A stretch of DNA of 64,000 bases from Gigantopelta aegis. Taxonomy: Eukaryota > Mollusca > Gastropoda > Neomphalida > Peltospiridae. The notes beneath the pieces were generated by a model. It had not been told where the DNA came from, searched no databases, and saw only the letters and a program-made list of their open reading frames with translations. Below are positions 1 through 9,905 of this stretch, piece by piece (positions within the stretch are counted from its first letter, which is position 1; the number at the start of each line of letters is the position of its first letter). Location of the stretch: NCBI RefSeq assembly GCF_016097555.1, contig NC_054711.1:32004553-32068552 (forward strand), given 5' to 3'. A program made the position numbers and the translations under genes.

Positions 1-505
1 AGAGTAACCACCTCCGCTCAAGATCGATACATCCGGGCGCGTCATCTTCGAAATCGAACCACAACAGCAACAACCACAGCGATACAAATCCCTGGACTAC
101 GCAGAATTTCTGACCAGACAGTTCGTAATCGGCTGAGGGAGGCAGGAACCAGTGCAGTATCACGTCATTCCGCACATGAACGTCAACGGTGGAATGTTTT
201 AGCGTGACAATTCCAGACCACATATTGCACGTGTCAGTCAGGAGTTTATGCAGCGCCACAACGTCCAAACATTATCTTGGCCTGCCTGTTCGCCGGATTT
301 AAACCCAATAGAACATATATGGGATGCACTGGATCACCGTGTGCGTCGAAGGAATCCACCACCCCAGACACGCCCGCAACTTCTTAAGGCACTGCAGCAT
401 GAGTGGCAAAACATTTCACAACGTGTTGTGCAACGTTTGATTGCTTCCATGCGTCACCGTTTTCAAGCGGTCATCAGGGCTCGTGGTGGTCATAACCGAT
501 ACTGA
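1..505 (+). pseudogene. Tc1-like transposase remnant (DD34E), central part deleted
   Basis: Frame 1 from base 1 reads a helix-turn-helix DNA-binding segment (TSAQDRYIRARHLRNR ... DQTVRNRLREAG), then RWNVLA and a stop. The catalytic half continues in frame 2 from about base 206: DNSRPH, then SPDLNPIEHIW, with 34 residues between the second Asp and the Glu, as in Tc1-type DD34E enzymes. It runs to the stop at 503-505. The first catalytic Asp and roughly the middle third of the protein are missing, so no active enzyme can be made. The N-terminal start lies left of the window. Confidence 0.85.
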
Positions 506-701
506 CATTTTGCCCACCCCTATGTCACACATATTCCTGTGTATACATATGTTTTAGATAGATTCCCAGATATACTGTTTCGGACATGTACAGAATAATC
601 CCCTTCCCATTGCGTCTTGATATGTTGTTGCTTGTATAATGTCTACCAGTTTTTTTGTATTAAACTTTAAAAATCAATGTCAAGTTTTTTTTTTTTGAAG
701 A

Positions 702-704
<3 letters not shown>
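1..704 (+). mobile_element. Tc1/mariner DNA transposon, internally deleted, 5' end outside window
   Basis: The element holds the two ends of a Tc1-like transposase (see the pseudogene entry), then about 200 bp of 3' sequence. It ends at a poly-T stretch and GAAGAGTA, immediately followed by a long TA microsatellite. The complement of this end, TACTCTTCAAAAAAA, matches the element end seen at 57371-57395, so it is the terminal inverted repeat. Insertion into TA-rich DNA fits the TA target preference of the superfamily. Confidence 0.8.
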
Positions 705-755
<51 letters not shown>

Positions 756-765
756 GTATATAATT
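704..765. repeat. (TA)n microsatellite
   Basis: About 60 bp of nearly pure TA directly abuts the end of the Tc1-like element. It is probably an expanded target site. Confidence 0.9.
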
Positions 766-785
766 AATAATTAATTAAAAAAAAA

Positions 786-1617
786 AAAATTGTTGAGAAT
801 CCGAGGATTCCTTTCGGGAACGTTTGTGGCGCCTGGGGCCACATGTCATTGCACCCCCCCCCCCCCCCCCCCGCCACACACACACACATTAATGGATTAT
901 CTGGACCCGCCACAAAAGAAACACCAAGATCGAGCGTGTGGAGCACCTGAGCTTCTAGAGGGGGTGGGGGGATGCTCATGTGGAACACTTTTTTTTTTTT
1001 TTTTTTTTTTTCAAATTCAAAATCGGGTCAAATACCGCTTTAAAATTTCCCCTTGTTTCAAACACCTTGTTAGGATACATGCTATATAGACCGGGAGCCT
1101 GGGCGGGTCCAGGCCATATTCTTACAGGGGACCAAGAAAAAAGGGCCACATTGGCTCATTAGAAGGGCATCTTAATAACAGTTTTTAATATTTGTAGCTA
1201 ATATGAATGCGTTTGTGTATATATCACAGTGTACGAACGGTTTTTTTTCTGTAGCGCTAGCTGCAGTAATAAAAATTATTTCATGAGCTCCGAGGCCCGT
1301 CCGAGTATTTATTTTTAAAGTGGGTGGGCTAATGATCAGAGTTGTTATTAAGCCTTGCACGATATGTCCGGAGGCATGCTCTCGTGTGGAAATTTTTGAA
1401 ACTGCATGGCAAAATTAGCCAATTTTAAACAATAATTTAAAAACTATTTTTAGCATTATTTTGCATAGTACTAGTATTATAACCTAAGAATGTGCCCCCC
1501 CCCCCCCCCCACCCCGGTATCTTGATAGCAAAATTACCCATTTTCAGACAGTGATCACTTCCTCTTTTGGAGTTTTATAACCCAAAAATTATTATTTAGA
1601 AGAGTTTAAACCCATTA
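786..1617. other. Intergenic, no gene seen
   Basis: The stretch holds homopolymer tracts (poly-C near 855 and 1495, poly-T near 990) and otherwise AT-rich sequence. I see no coding or RNA feature. Confidence 0.6.
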
Positions 1618-1831
1618 GGGGCCGTCCATAATTTTCAACATTTTCACGAGCGTACAAACCGTACGCAGAGGGGAGGGGAATCAAGGGGCCAGCGTACACT
1701 TTTTTTGAAAATAAAAAATGTCGATCAACATTTTTCATTTGGGAATGTACACTTTTAGGGGGGAAGAGGGGGGTGGTCAAAAGTGTACGGTTTGTACGCT
1801 AGTGAAAATGTTGAAAATTATGGACGGCCCC
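1618..1831. mobile_element. Short MITE with long terminal inverted repeats (GGGGCCGTCC ends)
   Basis: This 214-bp element starts GGGGCCGTCCATAATTTTC and ends with the complement. The inverted arms extend about 45 bp and include GCGTACAAACCGTAC. A 3-bp TTA flanks both sides (1615-1617 and 1832-1834). The 3-bp duplication fits Harbinger- or IS3EU-type transposons, but no transposase is present, so the superfamily is a guess. Confidence 0.8.
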
Positions 1832-1984
1832 TTACTCTAAGGTCTCAATCACTAAATCGTGAATTTTAGCGTAGACCGGGGGCGGGTGAACGGGCGTGGG
1901 GGGGGGGGGCATAGAATCAATTTTGCTTTGTATATAAGTATGACTATCAAATATTTCATTGTAATTTGACTTCGATAACTTTTT

Positions 1985-2850
1985 TTCTTTAAAGGGCACT
2001 ATTCTAGGGACGCATCTAGCGTACAAAAAACAACAAAAAACATATAAAGGGGCACTTGTAAGCACTTGTAAATTATAACTTTAACTGGAAATATTCTAGG
2101 GACGGCTCGGTCTAGGTAGGGACATTATACATAAAAACAATACAAAGGAGCACTTGAAATATTATAACTTTAAAAGGCACTATTCTAGGGACGACTCGGT
2201 CTAGGTAGAGCAGTTATACATAAAAACGATACAAAGGGGCACTTTAAAAGGCACTATTCTAGAGACGACTCGGTCTAGGTAGAGCAGTTATACATAAAAA
2301 CGATACAAAGGGGCACTTTAAAGGGCACTATTCTAGGGACGGCTCTGTTTAGGTAGAGCAGTTATAAAAAAAACCCCCAAAACTATACATTTCATTTCAA
2401 CTTATTTTTGTGTTTATATCCAATTAAGGTTCAAGCACGCTGTCCTTGGGCACACACGCCTCAGCTATCTGGGCTGTCTGTCTAGGACAGTGAGTTAGTT
2501 GGTTAGTTGGTTAGTGGTTAGTAAGAAAGATGATGGTATAGCGGCCTTACACCTACCCGCTCTGGGTTGGAGCCGGTACCGGGCTGCGAACCCTGTACCT
2601 ATCAGCCTGTAGTCTGATGGCTTAACCACGACGCCACCGAGGCCGGTAAAACTATACAAAGGGGCATTTGTAAATTATAATATTAACTCGAACTATTCTA
2701 AGGACGGCTCTGTCTAGCTAAGGCAGTTATTTATTAAGAAACCGATACAAAGGGGCGTTTGTAAATTATAGCTGTAAGTGTAACTTTAGGACACCATTCT
2801 ATAGACAGCTGCTGTCTAGGTAGGGCAAATATATATAAAAATTACACAGC
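1985..2850. repeat. Degenerate 74-bp tandem array split by a SINE
   Basis: Units carry GGCACTATTCTAGGGACG, CTCGGTCTAGGTAG and GATACAAAGGGGCAC. Three successive units are spaced 74 bp (starts near 2171, 2245 and 2319), with longer, more diverged units on both sides. The array resumes at 2648 after the SINE at 2390-2647. Confidence 0.8.
2390..2647 (-). mobile_element. tRNA-derived SINE, head 3, short-body type
   Basis: Read on the minus strand it begins GGCCTCGGTGGCGTCGTGG and has a box-B-like GGTTCGCAGCCC. It continues with a body containing GTCCTAGACAGACAGCCCA and ends in an A-rich tail. An 11-bp target duplication, AAAACTATACA, flanks it (2379-2389 and 2648-2658). Confidence 0.85.
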
Positions 2851-3362
2851 CTATTGTTCATTAGTAATTTTGAAAATCTATACAATTTCAAAGCAAAAAC
2901 TATTAGGCTATCATTATGCAACTTTACGTCGTTCATTACTCGCGTTAGATAATGTGGTGAACTCCATTGAGACGCAGTGACACAGACACACGTCTGCAAG
3001 CTTGCGCATACAGTACACGCACAACGTAACATCATGCAACTAAAAATGCTTACGCGCAAAACAATTTTTATATTAACAAAAAGGGCACTTGAACATTTTG
3101 AAGACACTTTTTAAAATTGTTTAGGGGAGGACGCATCCCCCTGGCCTCCCCCCCCCCCCCCCCCCCGCTTCTGGATCCGCCTCAGTTGAGCTCCAAAAGC
3201 AAGGGGGTACTAATATCCGAGTTCAGGAACAGATAGGGAGTAACATAAGACTCAAACATGATAAGACACACACAAATGAATTTCTGCCAGGTTTGTAAGA
3301 TTGGCACTGTGTCTGAGTGTGCACAGTTTGGAAGTGGTTCTAACTTGTACCTTCAATATTTG
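2851..3362. other. Intergenic, no gene seen
   Basis: Apart from a poly-C run near 3148-3166, no recognisable feature. Confidence 0.5.
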
Positions 3363-3365
3363 AGC

Positions 3366-3604
3366 TTCTCGTTCCAGCCAGTGCACCACGACTGGTATAT
3401 AAAAAGGCCGTGGTGTGTACTACCCTGTCTGTGGGATAGTGCATATAAAAGATCCCTTGCTGTTAATCGAAAAGAGTAGCCCATGAAGTGGCGACAGCGG
3501 GTTTCCTCTTTTATTATCTGTGTGGTCCTTAACCATGTGTTTGACCACATATAACCGTAAATAAAATGTGTTGAGTGCGTCGTTAAATAAAACATTTCTT
3601 TTTT
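3366..3604 (+). mobile_element. SINE, 5'-truncated, core plus tail 2
   Basis: It starts in the core (TTCCAGCCAGTGCACCACG), then GTGCATATAAAAGATCCC, and ends with tail 2 (GAGTGCGTCGTTAAATAAAA). The tRNA-like head is missing. Confidence 0.85.
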
Positions 3605-4609
3605 TCAATGTTTGAGCTAGACCAATTTTAGGGTTCATTTAAGGGTTCTCACAGGGTTCACACGCAGCAGGTGGACCCCGGCAGAAATCCATTTCTTAGT
3701 ATCTCATGTTACCCTAACTAAAACTGCCCGTGTAGGCCTACTAAGAGATTAGTACCTCGTACTTTTTCCCTGGAGACGCATGCGAGTTGACGGTGCGTGG
3801 TTTCTTTACGTCAAGGTTGGAAGAGTTATGTGACCTTGTCGGCATTGACCCTTTGATTTTGCAAAGGGAGACTCGAAAGTAAAAATTGTTCGTCTGAAAC
3901 TGTTGTAAACAGCATTTCGCATTCAGTCTTTACTAAATTGGCTGCATTCCTTCAGCTGTAAGAGTTTAAAGGTAATTACTGAGTACTTCTTGCATCAAAA
4001 TTATCACAATGTATAATCGGTCGCAATTCCTGGTTTATACAATCTTTATTTAACATGTTGTCGTATATGTCATGTTATCGTTTTGAAAGTTCATGCAACA
4101 TCTTGAACATGCTATTTCTTACATTCATCTGTCAACTTTAGTGACCTATTATGAAATTCTGTTATGTTTTATAAATCATTAATAAGGCCATTTGAGAATT
4201 TTTTTGTAATTAACACTTTTTTTTTTTTTTGCGCAATGTAAATAGCGAATATTGTCAAACAATATTGAACTTTGAAGAAAATTATTTTTATTGTTGATGT
4301 TTTTTTTCTAACTGTGCAGATAATAAAAATATACGGAAGAACTTTCCTTTTGCACTGTTACTAACCCTAACCCTAACTATTTATTAAGTATTTATAATGT
4401 TCTTTATACGTGACAGTGCCAAAGGAATGCCCTGTCCATGACTGAACCCTATTATAAATTTAGCTGCCAAATTCTGGACCCACCTGCTAAAATTCCTGCA
4501 CAGGCGCCTGCAGAGACAGGGTAGCACAAATCGGTAATCCACGTGACTAATGGGCAACCAATATAATTTCATAATTTTGCACCACTGAGAAATGTATATT
4601 TTATTACAG
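3605..4609. promoter_or_regulatory. 5' flank and putative 5' UTR intron of PPM1K
   Basis: No clear promoter motif was found. A possible acceptor (TTTTATTACAG) ends at 4609, 24 bp before the start codon, so a non-coding first exon upstream is likely. A candidate donor, AAAG|GTAATT, lies near 3970. Three CTAACC-type units at 4360-4378 are telomere-like but too short to mean much. All of this is inference from splice-like motifs. Confidence 0.35.
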
Positions 4610-4633
4610 GTAAGACCAACAGCTAAAACCTGA

Positions 4634-5201
4634 ATGTCACTAGTGCTATCACAACTTCTTCCAAAATGTCGCGCCACCGTTGTCAGTTTACACAACAGTT
4701 CCATGTTCGACATTCACCAGCATCACAACAGTAATGACCTTCAGCTACACAGTCGTCGTACTTTCCACAATGGACTTACGAGAAACCAGCGGGCTATCAC
4801 AGACCCGGAAAACAAAGGTCACCATAGCCGAGGCGTGAACTTTGACACCATCGGGTCATGGAACAACAGGCTGGACATGAAGATACTGTACGACCAGAGC
4901 GTCAAGCAGGGGATTCCCATTCCCAGAATTCCTATAGAGGAGATCGGCACGGCCTCGGTGATTGGTCGACGGAAGGTCAACGAGGACCGGTCAGTGATGA
5001 AAGAACTAGGTCCAACTTTGCTGTACTTTGCAATGTTTGACGGTCATGGCGGGGCGTTTGCAGCTGATTTTGTTAGTGAGTACCTCCACGAGTATATCGC
5101 CAACTGGCTGTGGAAGACTACTAACCTCACTGATGTATTGAAGTTCTCCTTCCAAGACATCAACAATGTGATGACAAGACACCTGGCACATTATCATCTC
5201 A
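4634..5201 (+). CDS. PPM1K: PPM1K coding exon 1
   Basis: The start ATG at 4634 is the first in frame after the acceptor at 4609. The exon encodes the presequence and the first PP2C motifs, residues 1-189 plus one base. It ends CTCA|GTAAGG (phase 1). Confidence 0.88.
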
Positions 5202-8200
5202 GTAAGGCCTAAACAAGAATATATATGTATCTTTCAAGTTTGATCCTTGGAAAAAAATAGGGTAGTTAGGACCTTTTTTTTTTGCAAATCGAATCAAACC
5301 GAAAAACGGGGGGGGGGGGGGGGGGGGGGGGGGGAGAAACGTAGCCCAGTGGTAAAGCGCTCGCTTGATGCACGGTCGGTTTGGGATCGATCCCCGTTAG
5401 TGGGCCCATTGGGCTATTTCTCGCTCCAGCCAGTGCACCATGACTGGTATATAAAAGGCTGTGGTATGTGTTATCCGGTCTATGGGATGGTGTATATAAA
5501 AAATCCTTTGCTGCTAATCGAAAAGAGTAGCCCATGAAGTGGTGTCAGCAGGTTTTCTCCCTCAATATCTGTGTGGTCCGTAACCATAAAACCGTAAATA
5601 AAATATGTTGAGTGCGTCATTAAATAAACCATTTCCAAACCGAAAAACTAATTGGCGAGGTGTTCCGAATCTAGTTAGTTGATTGCAGAATAATCAGGGA
5701 TCATGATTTTTTAAATTATTATTATTATTTTAATTTTTTGGCTTAAAAAAAATTCAGGGTCGCTACATAAAATTAAGGTAGGTTGGGAAACTGGAAACAC
5801 ATAAAAATTTTTTTGTCCTAATGAAAGTTTTCATTTGTGTTGAGAGATGAAGTGTTTTTTTATACGAAAACTATATATACAAGTCTATGTGAATCAGTAT
5901 TTGTTGAGGCTCTGCCGAGACAAATTTATATCAATTAGCTAGACACAGTTGCATTGTTTCTTGATTTAGATTTTAGAAGCTGAATGCAAAAATCAAAGTT
6001 CCTGAGAAACATACCTTTTCCAGGCACTAATCTAGGATTAAAAAAGTGACGTACGCCTTCTCTGAAAAAAGGGGAGAAGATTTATAAATAATGGTATGTT
6101 TCATAGTGAGGTTAGGTAATTGCATGTAAACTCTTAAAATGAGACACTTTTGGTGTAATTGTGGCTTGCCTAGTAAATCTATTCTGTTTTAGATTCTGAT
6201 ATGTTCAACACGGGCACCACGGCCACAGTGTGCCTGCTGCGTGACAGCACCGACCTCGTTGTTGGACATGTCGGGGACAGTCGCGCAATTCTCTGCCGAT
6301 CGGGTCACCCAATCCGCCTGTCGTTTGATGATCACCCTGACAACCAAGAGGAGAGTGCCAGGATCAAGGAAAATGGTGGCAAGCTCGTCACGAACAGCCT
6401 GGGTGAGCCGAAGGTTAATGGTCGTCTGGCGATGACGCGAAGTATCGGAGACTGCGAGATGAAGCAGTTCGGGGTGACTGCCAAACCTCACATCAAGTCT
6501 ATCCAGGTAAAGAAACAGTGCCATTATATTTATAGGAGTTATTACCAAACCGCACATCAAGTCCGTCCAGGTAAACAAACAGCGCCATTATATTTATAGG
6601 AGTTATTACCAAACCGCACATCAAGTCCGTCCAGGTAAACAAACAGCGCCATTATATTTATAGGAGTGATTACCAAACCGCACATCAAGTCCGTCCAGGT
6701 AAACAAACAGCGCTATTATATTTATAGGAGTTTTTACCAAACCGCACATCAAGTCCGTCCAGGTAAACAAACAGCGCCATTATATTTATAGGAGTGATTA
6801 CCAAACTGCACATCAAGTCCGTCCAGGTAAACAAACAGCGCTATTATATTTGTAGGAGTTATTACCAAACCGCACATCAAGTCCATCTAGGTAAAGAAAC
6901 AGCGCCATTATATTTATATATAGGAGTTACTGCAAGAACACAAATCCAATTTTTCCAGGTAAATAAAATGATAAGAGTTATTGTTAAACCTTGCATAAAG
7001 TCTATCCAGGTATATAAACAGTGCCATTATATTTATAGGAGTTATTGCAAAAGCTGGAATCCAATTGTTCCAGGTAAATAAACCGTGTCATTACAGGAGA
7101 CAGTATTTCGAAATCTGAGGGAACCGGAAGTCAGTTCACGTGATTTTTACCTAGGTAACCAATTGTTCAGTTACATGAATTATATTTGCGTAACCCGTGG
7201 GTTACCTGATCAGTTACCTCTAAATTATTTTGAAATTATATTTTAAATACATAGTATTTAGCTCAAACATAAAGTTAAAACAAATACAAATGAAAAAATT
7301 TACAAAAAAAAAGAGTCTTTAAATGCTTGCTAAAGTTAACAATATTTTAAAAGAACTGAATATCAGCCCCAGTACTGAAACAAAATACAGGGGCGTAGCC
7401 AGAATGTTTTTTAGCAGGGCCTCCCCTGTTAAGATTTTGAAACTCAGGACGCCTGTAAATGCATTCTGAGCCTTTTCGGGGGCAGTTTTACCTATCTTTT
7501 TTTGATTCAAATTTAAGAGGATATGTTATAGAACAATTACAGCCAGCCTCGACCCATTCCCAGATTTTGTTTTTGCATTATGAACATGCATAATGTGCGT
7601 AATGGGCGCTACGCCTTTGAAATATATACATAATCATTTGGAGGGTACTTCTATACTACAGTAACGTTCTAAATATTTGTATTTTTTAAGCTCATTATGC
7701 GATGTTAGTATTTTTCTATTTTTGTGACACTTTTGGATTCCTTCTTTACATTAAAACTGTTTTCAACATATGTAAAATTATAGCCAATCCAATATTATGT
7801 CTACATAATAATATTCCTTTAGAGATAAAATAACAGCAGATACTTTAGCCGTCCCCAGCGGTCCGTGCACATTTCTTTAAAACGTTTAGCTCGACTCTAT
7901 ACTGACCATTTAGTTTAGCAGGGCTAAAAATTCAGCTTTTTTCACGAGAATCCACGTGGATTCCCATGGAAGCAGTCCACAGGAATCCTCCGATTCTAAA
8001 AATGTTCACAGAACTTTATCAACAGTGTTAGGATATAGATATATATGGATTGAAAAAACAACAACCCTTACAATTTACTGGAAAGAATAACCAATTTGTC
8101 AGTAACAGTTTAACCAATTTTAAAGCAAAAAAAAAAAATCCCACCAACAAAAAACTAAAACAAAAACTAACAGTTTTTTTAGTTGTTGGTACAGTCAGTG

Positions 8201-9905
8201 TTTTTTTAGGTGTCTTACCAGCCCCAAGTTCAGCCAGCAAACGTTTTGCCAACGTTCGCAAACTATTTGATTGGTTTCCAATGTGGCCATTTGGTTTACA
8301 GTGAACCACACAAACCAGTCTGGTGGACGTTTTTTCCACTTGGTCTGGCTGAACGCAGCCCATTACTTTTCGAAGATTGCGTATTCGTGAACAGTGCATG
8401 GGATACTTTTACCAATGTATTTTGTGCATTGGTTCAATGTTTGTATGGATATTACTGAAGCACATTTCTACAACCGACAAAAAGATGTTTTGGTTAAAAA
8501 GAGCAGGTAATTCAAGGTTAGGAACATAATATCAGCGAACTAACAGAAATGTTTGATGTATTACTGAATTTGGGAACACTTAATTACTGTCTATTGTTAT
8601 CAAGTAAGAACTGCACAAACATGTTCCTTTCGGTTCTCTTCGTTGACAGTTTAGTTCATAGAAATGGGCCAACCACCGCTTGGCTCCAGGCCAGACTAGT
8701 CTCGATAAACCACTATGTTTCGAACTGTCACAGATTCGAATGTATGCTATGCTTTTGAAGCCAGTTTAAACTGAAGCTTGATAACCAGACTATTTTTTAA
8801 TTTAATTTTATTTTGTTAATTCGGTAACATTTACTCACTGATTATTCAATTAAATAAATTTTTGGAAATATTTCAAGCGAATCCAAATAGATTCAAATGT
8901 TTTATGCTTGTGCGAATCCTGGCATGAATCGGTTTCGGAGATTCGCACACATTTTTTGCCCTATTTAGACTAGTAGCAAGTTACAACTGTTGCAATATAA
9001 CGTTGTTTACTGGTTTGCTGCACATCAAGTATGTAAAATTCAGCCTAAAACATTTTTAGTTTCTGAACTTTTACAGGTCATGACGTAACCAGTTTGCGTT
9101 TCGTGTAAATTTAATTTTGCGTAACCGACACGTGAACAGAACAGCGGTTCGTGTAAAATATTGTGCCCTGCATTATAGGAGTTATTGGCAAACCTCCCAT
9201 CAAGTCTATTCAGGTAAAGAAACGGAGTCATTATATTTATAGGAGTTATTGCCAAGCCTCACATCAAGTCCATCCAGGTAAATAAACAGTGCCATTATAG
9301 GAATTATAGTCTACTCAGGAAAACGGTGCATATCAAAACCTCACGAGTCTCTCCGGGTAAACAGTGCAATTCTATACGTCTCTAGTCTAGTCAGTAAAAC
9401 GGTGCATATCAAAACCTCACGAGTCTCTCTGGGTAATCAGTGCAATTCTATAAGTCTCTAGTCTACTCAGGAAAACGGTGCATATCAAAACCTCACGAGT
9501 CTCTCCGGGTAAACAGTGCAATTCTAAACATCACGGATATTTGGCCGGATAAAAAGATGTCATTCATGATTTTAAATTTGTTTAATAATTTATTTAACAA
9601 TAGCATGTTTCTCCGTTAAACTTTTACAGGTGAAACATGGCAAAGATGCATTTCTTGTTCTCACGACAGACGGACTAAATTTCGTGTTGAGTGACCAAGA
9701 AGTAGTTGACATTATTGGCAGCTGTGAAAACCCGACAGAGGCTGCTAATTTGTTAACCGATCAGGCATTGCACTTTGGGTCCGAGGACAATACAACAGCC
9801 ATGATTATTCCGTTTGGAGCGTGGGGGAAATATCGAAACACTACCAACACCATACAGTACAGCTTTGGTAGGAATCTGAGCGGCAATCGCTTTACACATG
9901 GATAG
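4634..9905 (+). CDS. PPM1K: PPM1K, mitochondrial PP2C-family protein phosphatase (3 coding exons, introns included in span)
   Basis: The joined exons give 385 aa against 372 for human PPM1K. The N-terminus (about residues 1-50) is rich in Ser, His and Arg with few acidic residues, as expected of a mitochondrial presequence. PP2C metal and catalytic motifs follow in order: VNEDRS (115-120), FDGHGG (135-140), GTTATVCLL (197-205), VGDSRAILC (216-224), VNGRLAMTRSIGD (264-276), LTTDG (305-309) and GSEDNTTA (344-351). It ends with FGAWGKY, very close to vertebrate PPM1K. In mammals PPM1K dephosphorylates the E1-alpha subunit of branched-chain ketoacid dehydrogenase in the matrix and so activates breakdown of Leu, Ile and Val. 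That role here is inferred from family identity. All aspartates of the two-metal centre are present. Intron 2 carries an unusual array of duplicated exon ends. Confidence 0.92.
5308..5635 (+). mobile_element. Full-length SINE, head 1 plus tail 2, with 5' poly-G expansion
   Basis: This copy in PPM1K intron 1 is flanked by a 13-bp target duplication, CAAACCGAAAAAC (5295-5307 and 5636-5648). Inside are a run of about 27 G, the head (TAGCCCAGTGGTAAAGCG as box A, GGATCGATCCC as box-B-like), the core, and tail 2. The G run lies inside the duplication, so it belongs to the inserted element. Confidence 0.92.
5649..6192. other. Rest of PPM1K intron 1
   Basis: AT-rich, no recognisable repeat or coding sequence. 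It ends in the acceptor TTCTGTTTTAG at 6192. Confidence 0.6.
6193..6506 (+). CDS. PPM1K: PPM1K coding exon 2
   Basis: The exon encodes residues 190 (split codon) to 294, including GTTATVCLL, VGDSRAILC and the VNGRLAMTRSIGD segment, and ends GVTAKPHIKSIQ. Donor CCAG|GTAAAG at 6507, phase 0. Its last 36 bases are the founder of the intron-2 array. Confidence 0.92.
6471..7081 (+). repeat. 64-bp minisatellite of exon 2 end plus splice donor
   Basis: GTAA-type donors lie at 6507 (the real one), 6571, 6635, 6699, 6763, 6827, 6891, 6959, 7010 (GTAT) and 7074, so the spacing is exactly 64 bp for the first seven. Each unit repeats about 36 bases related to the exon end and 28 bases of intron. Several units still encode GVITKPHIKSVQ when read in the exon frame. 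The last three units are the most diverged. Confidence 0.95.
7081..7388. other. PPM1K intron 2, no feature
   Basis: AT-rich, nothing recognisable. Confidence 0.5.
7389..7620. mobile_element. Possible MITE with CAGGGGCGTAGCC end
   Basis: It starts CAGGGGCGTAGCCAG, an end shared with the element at 20065. An imperfect inverted counterpart, GCGCTACGCCTTTG, lies near 7607-7620. No target duplication was recognised. Confidence 0.4.
7919..8970 (+). mobile_element. Dispersed ~1-kb repeat, hAT-like non-autonomous candidate
   Basis: It begins CAGGGCTAAAAATTCAGC and ends near TTTTTTGCCCTA, which is an imperfect inverted terminus. The same sequence recurs at 57404-58375, and a minus-strand piece at 13385-13462. 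Small open frames inside match no family I know. It sits in PPM1K intron 2, between the main donor array and its two outlying units. Confidence 0.65.
9172..9300 (+). repeat. Two outlying units of the PPM1K exon-end array
   Basis: Two tandem units read GGAGTTATTG, then CATCAAGTC, then CAG|GTAAA (donor-like sites near 9213 and 9278). They match the 64-bp units at 6507-7081 but lie about 2.1 kb downstream. Confidence 0.85.
9305..9535 (+). repeat. 76-bp tandem repeat, three units, related donor-like motif
   Basis: Units contain CGGTGCATATCAAAACCTC (cggtg at 9324, 9400 and 9476) and GGGTAAACAGTGCAATTC. The latter resembles the GTAAACA-CAGTGCCATTATA part of the 64-bp units, so this array may be a further derivative. 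Confidence 0.8.
9630..9905 (+). CDS. PPM1K: PPM1K coding exon 3 and stop
   Basis: Follows acceptor AAACTTTTACAG. The exon encodes residues 295-385: VKHGKDAFLVLTTDG, EDNTTA and FGAWGKY. It ends RFTHG and TAG at 9903-9905. Confidence 0.92.
   Translation: MKHGKDAFLVLTTDGLNFVLSDQEVVDIIGSCENPTEAANLLTDQALHFGSEDNTTAMIIPFGAWGKYRNTTNTIQYSFGRNLSGNRFTHG

Noticed and set aside
4360-4378. CTAACC units that look telomeric
   Set aside because: Only about three units; too short for an interstitial telomere. A similar weak case at 39390-39460 is degenerate.
8050-8758. Several 69-123-codon frames in the 7919-8970 repeat
   Set aside because: Frames are not kept in the second copy at 57404 and show no protein family features.
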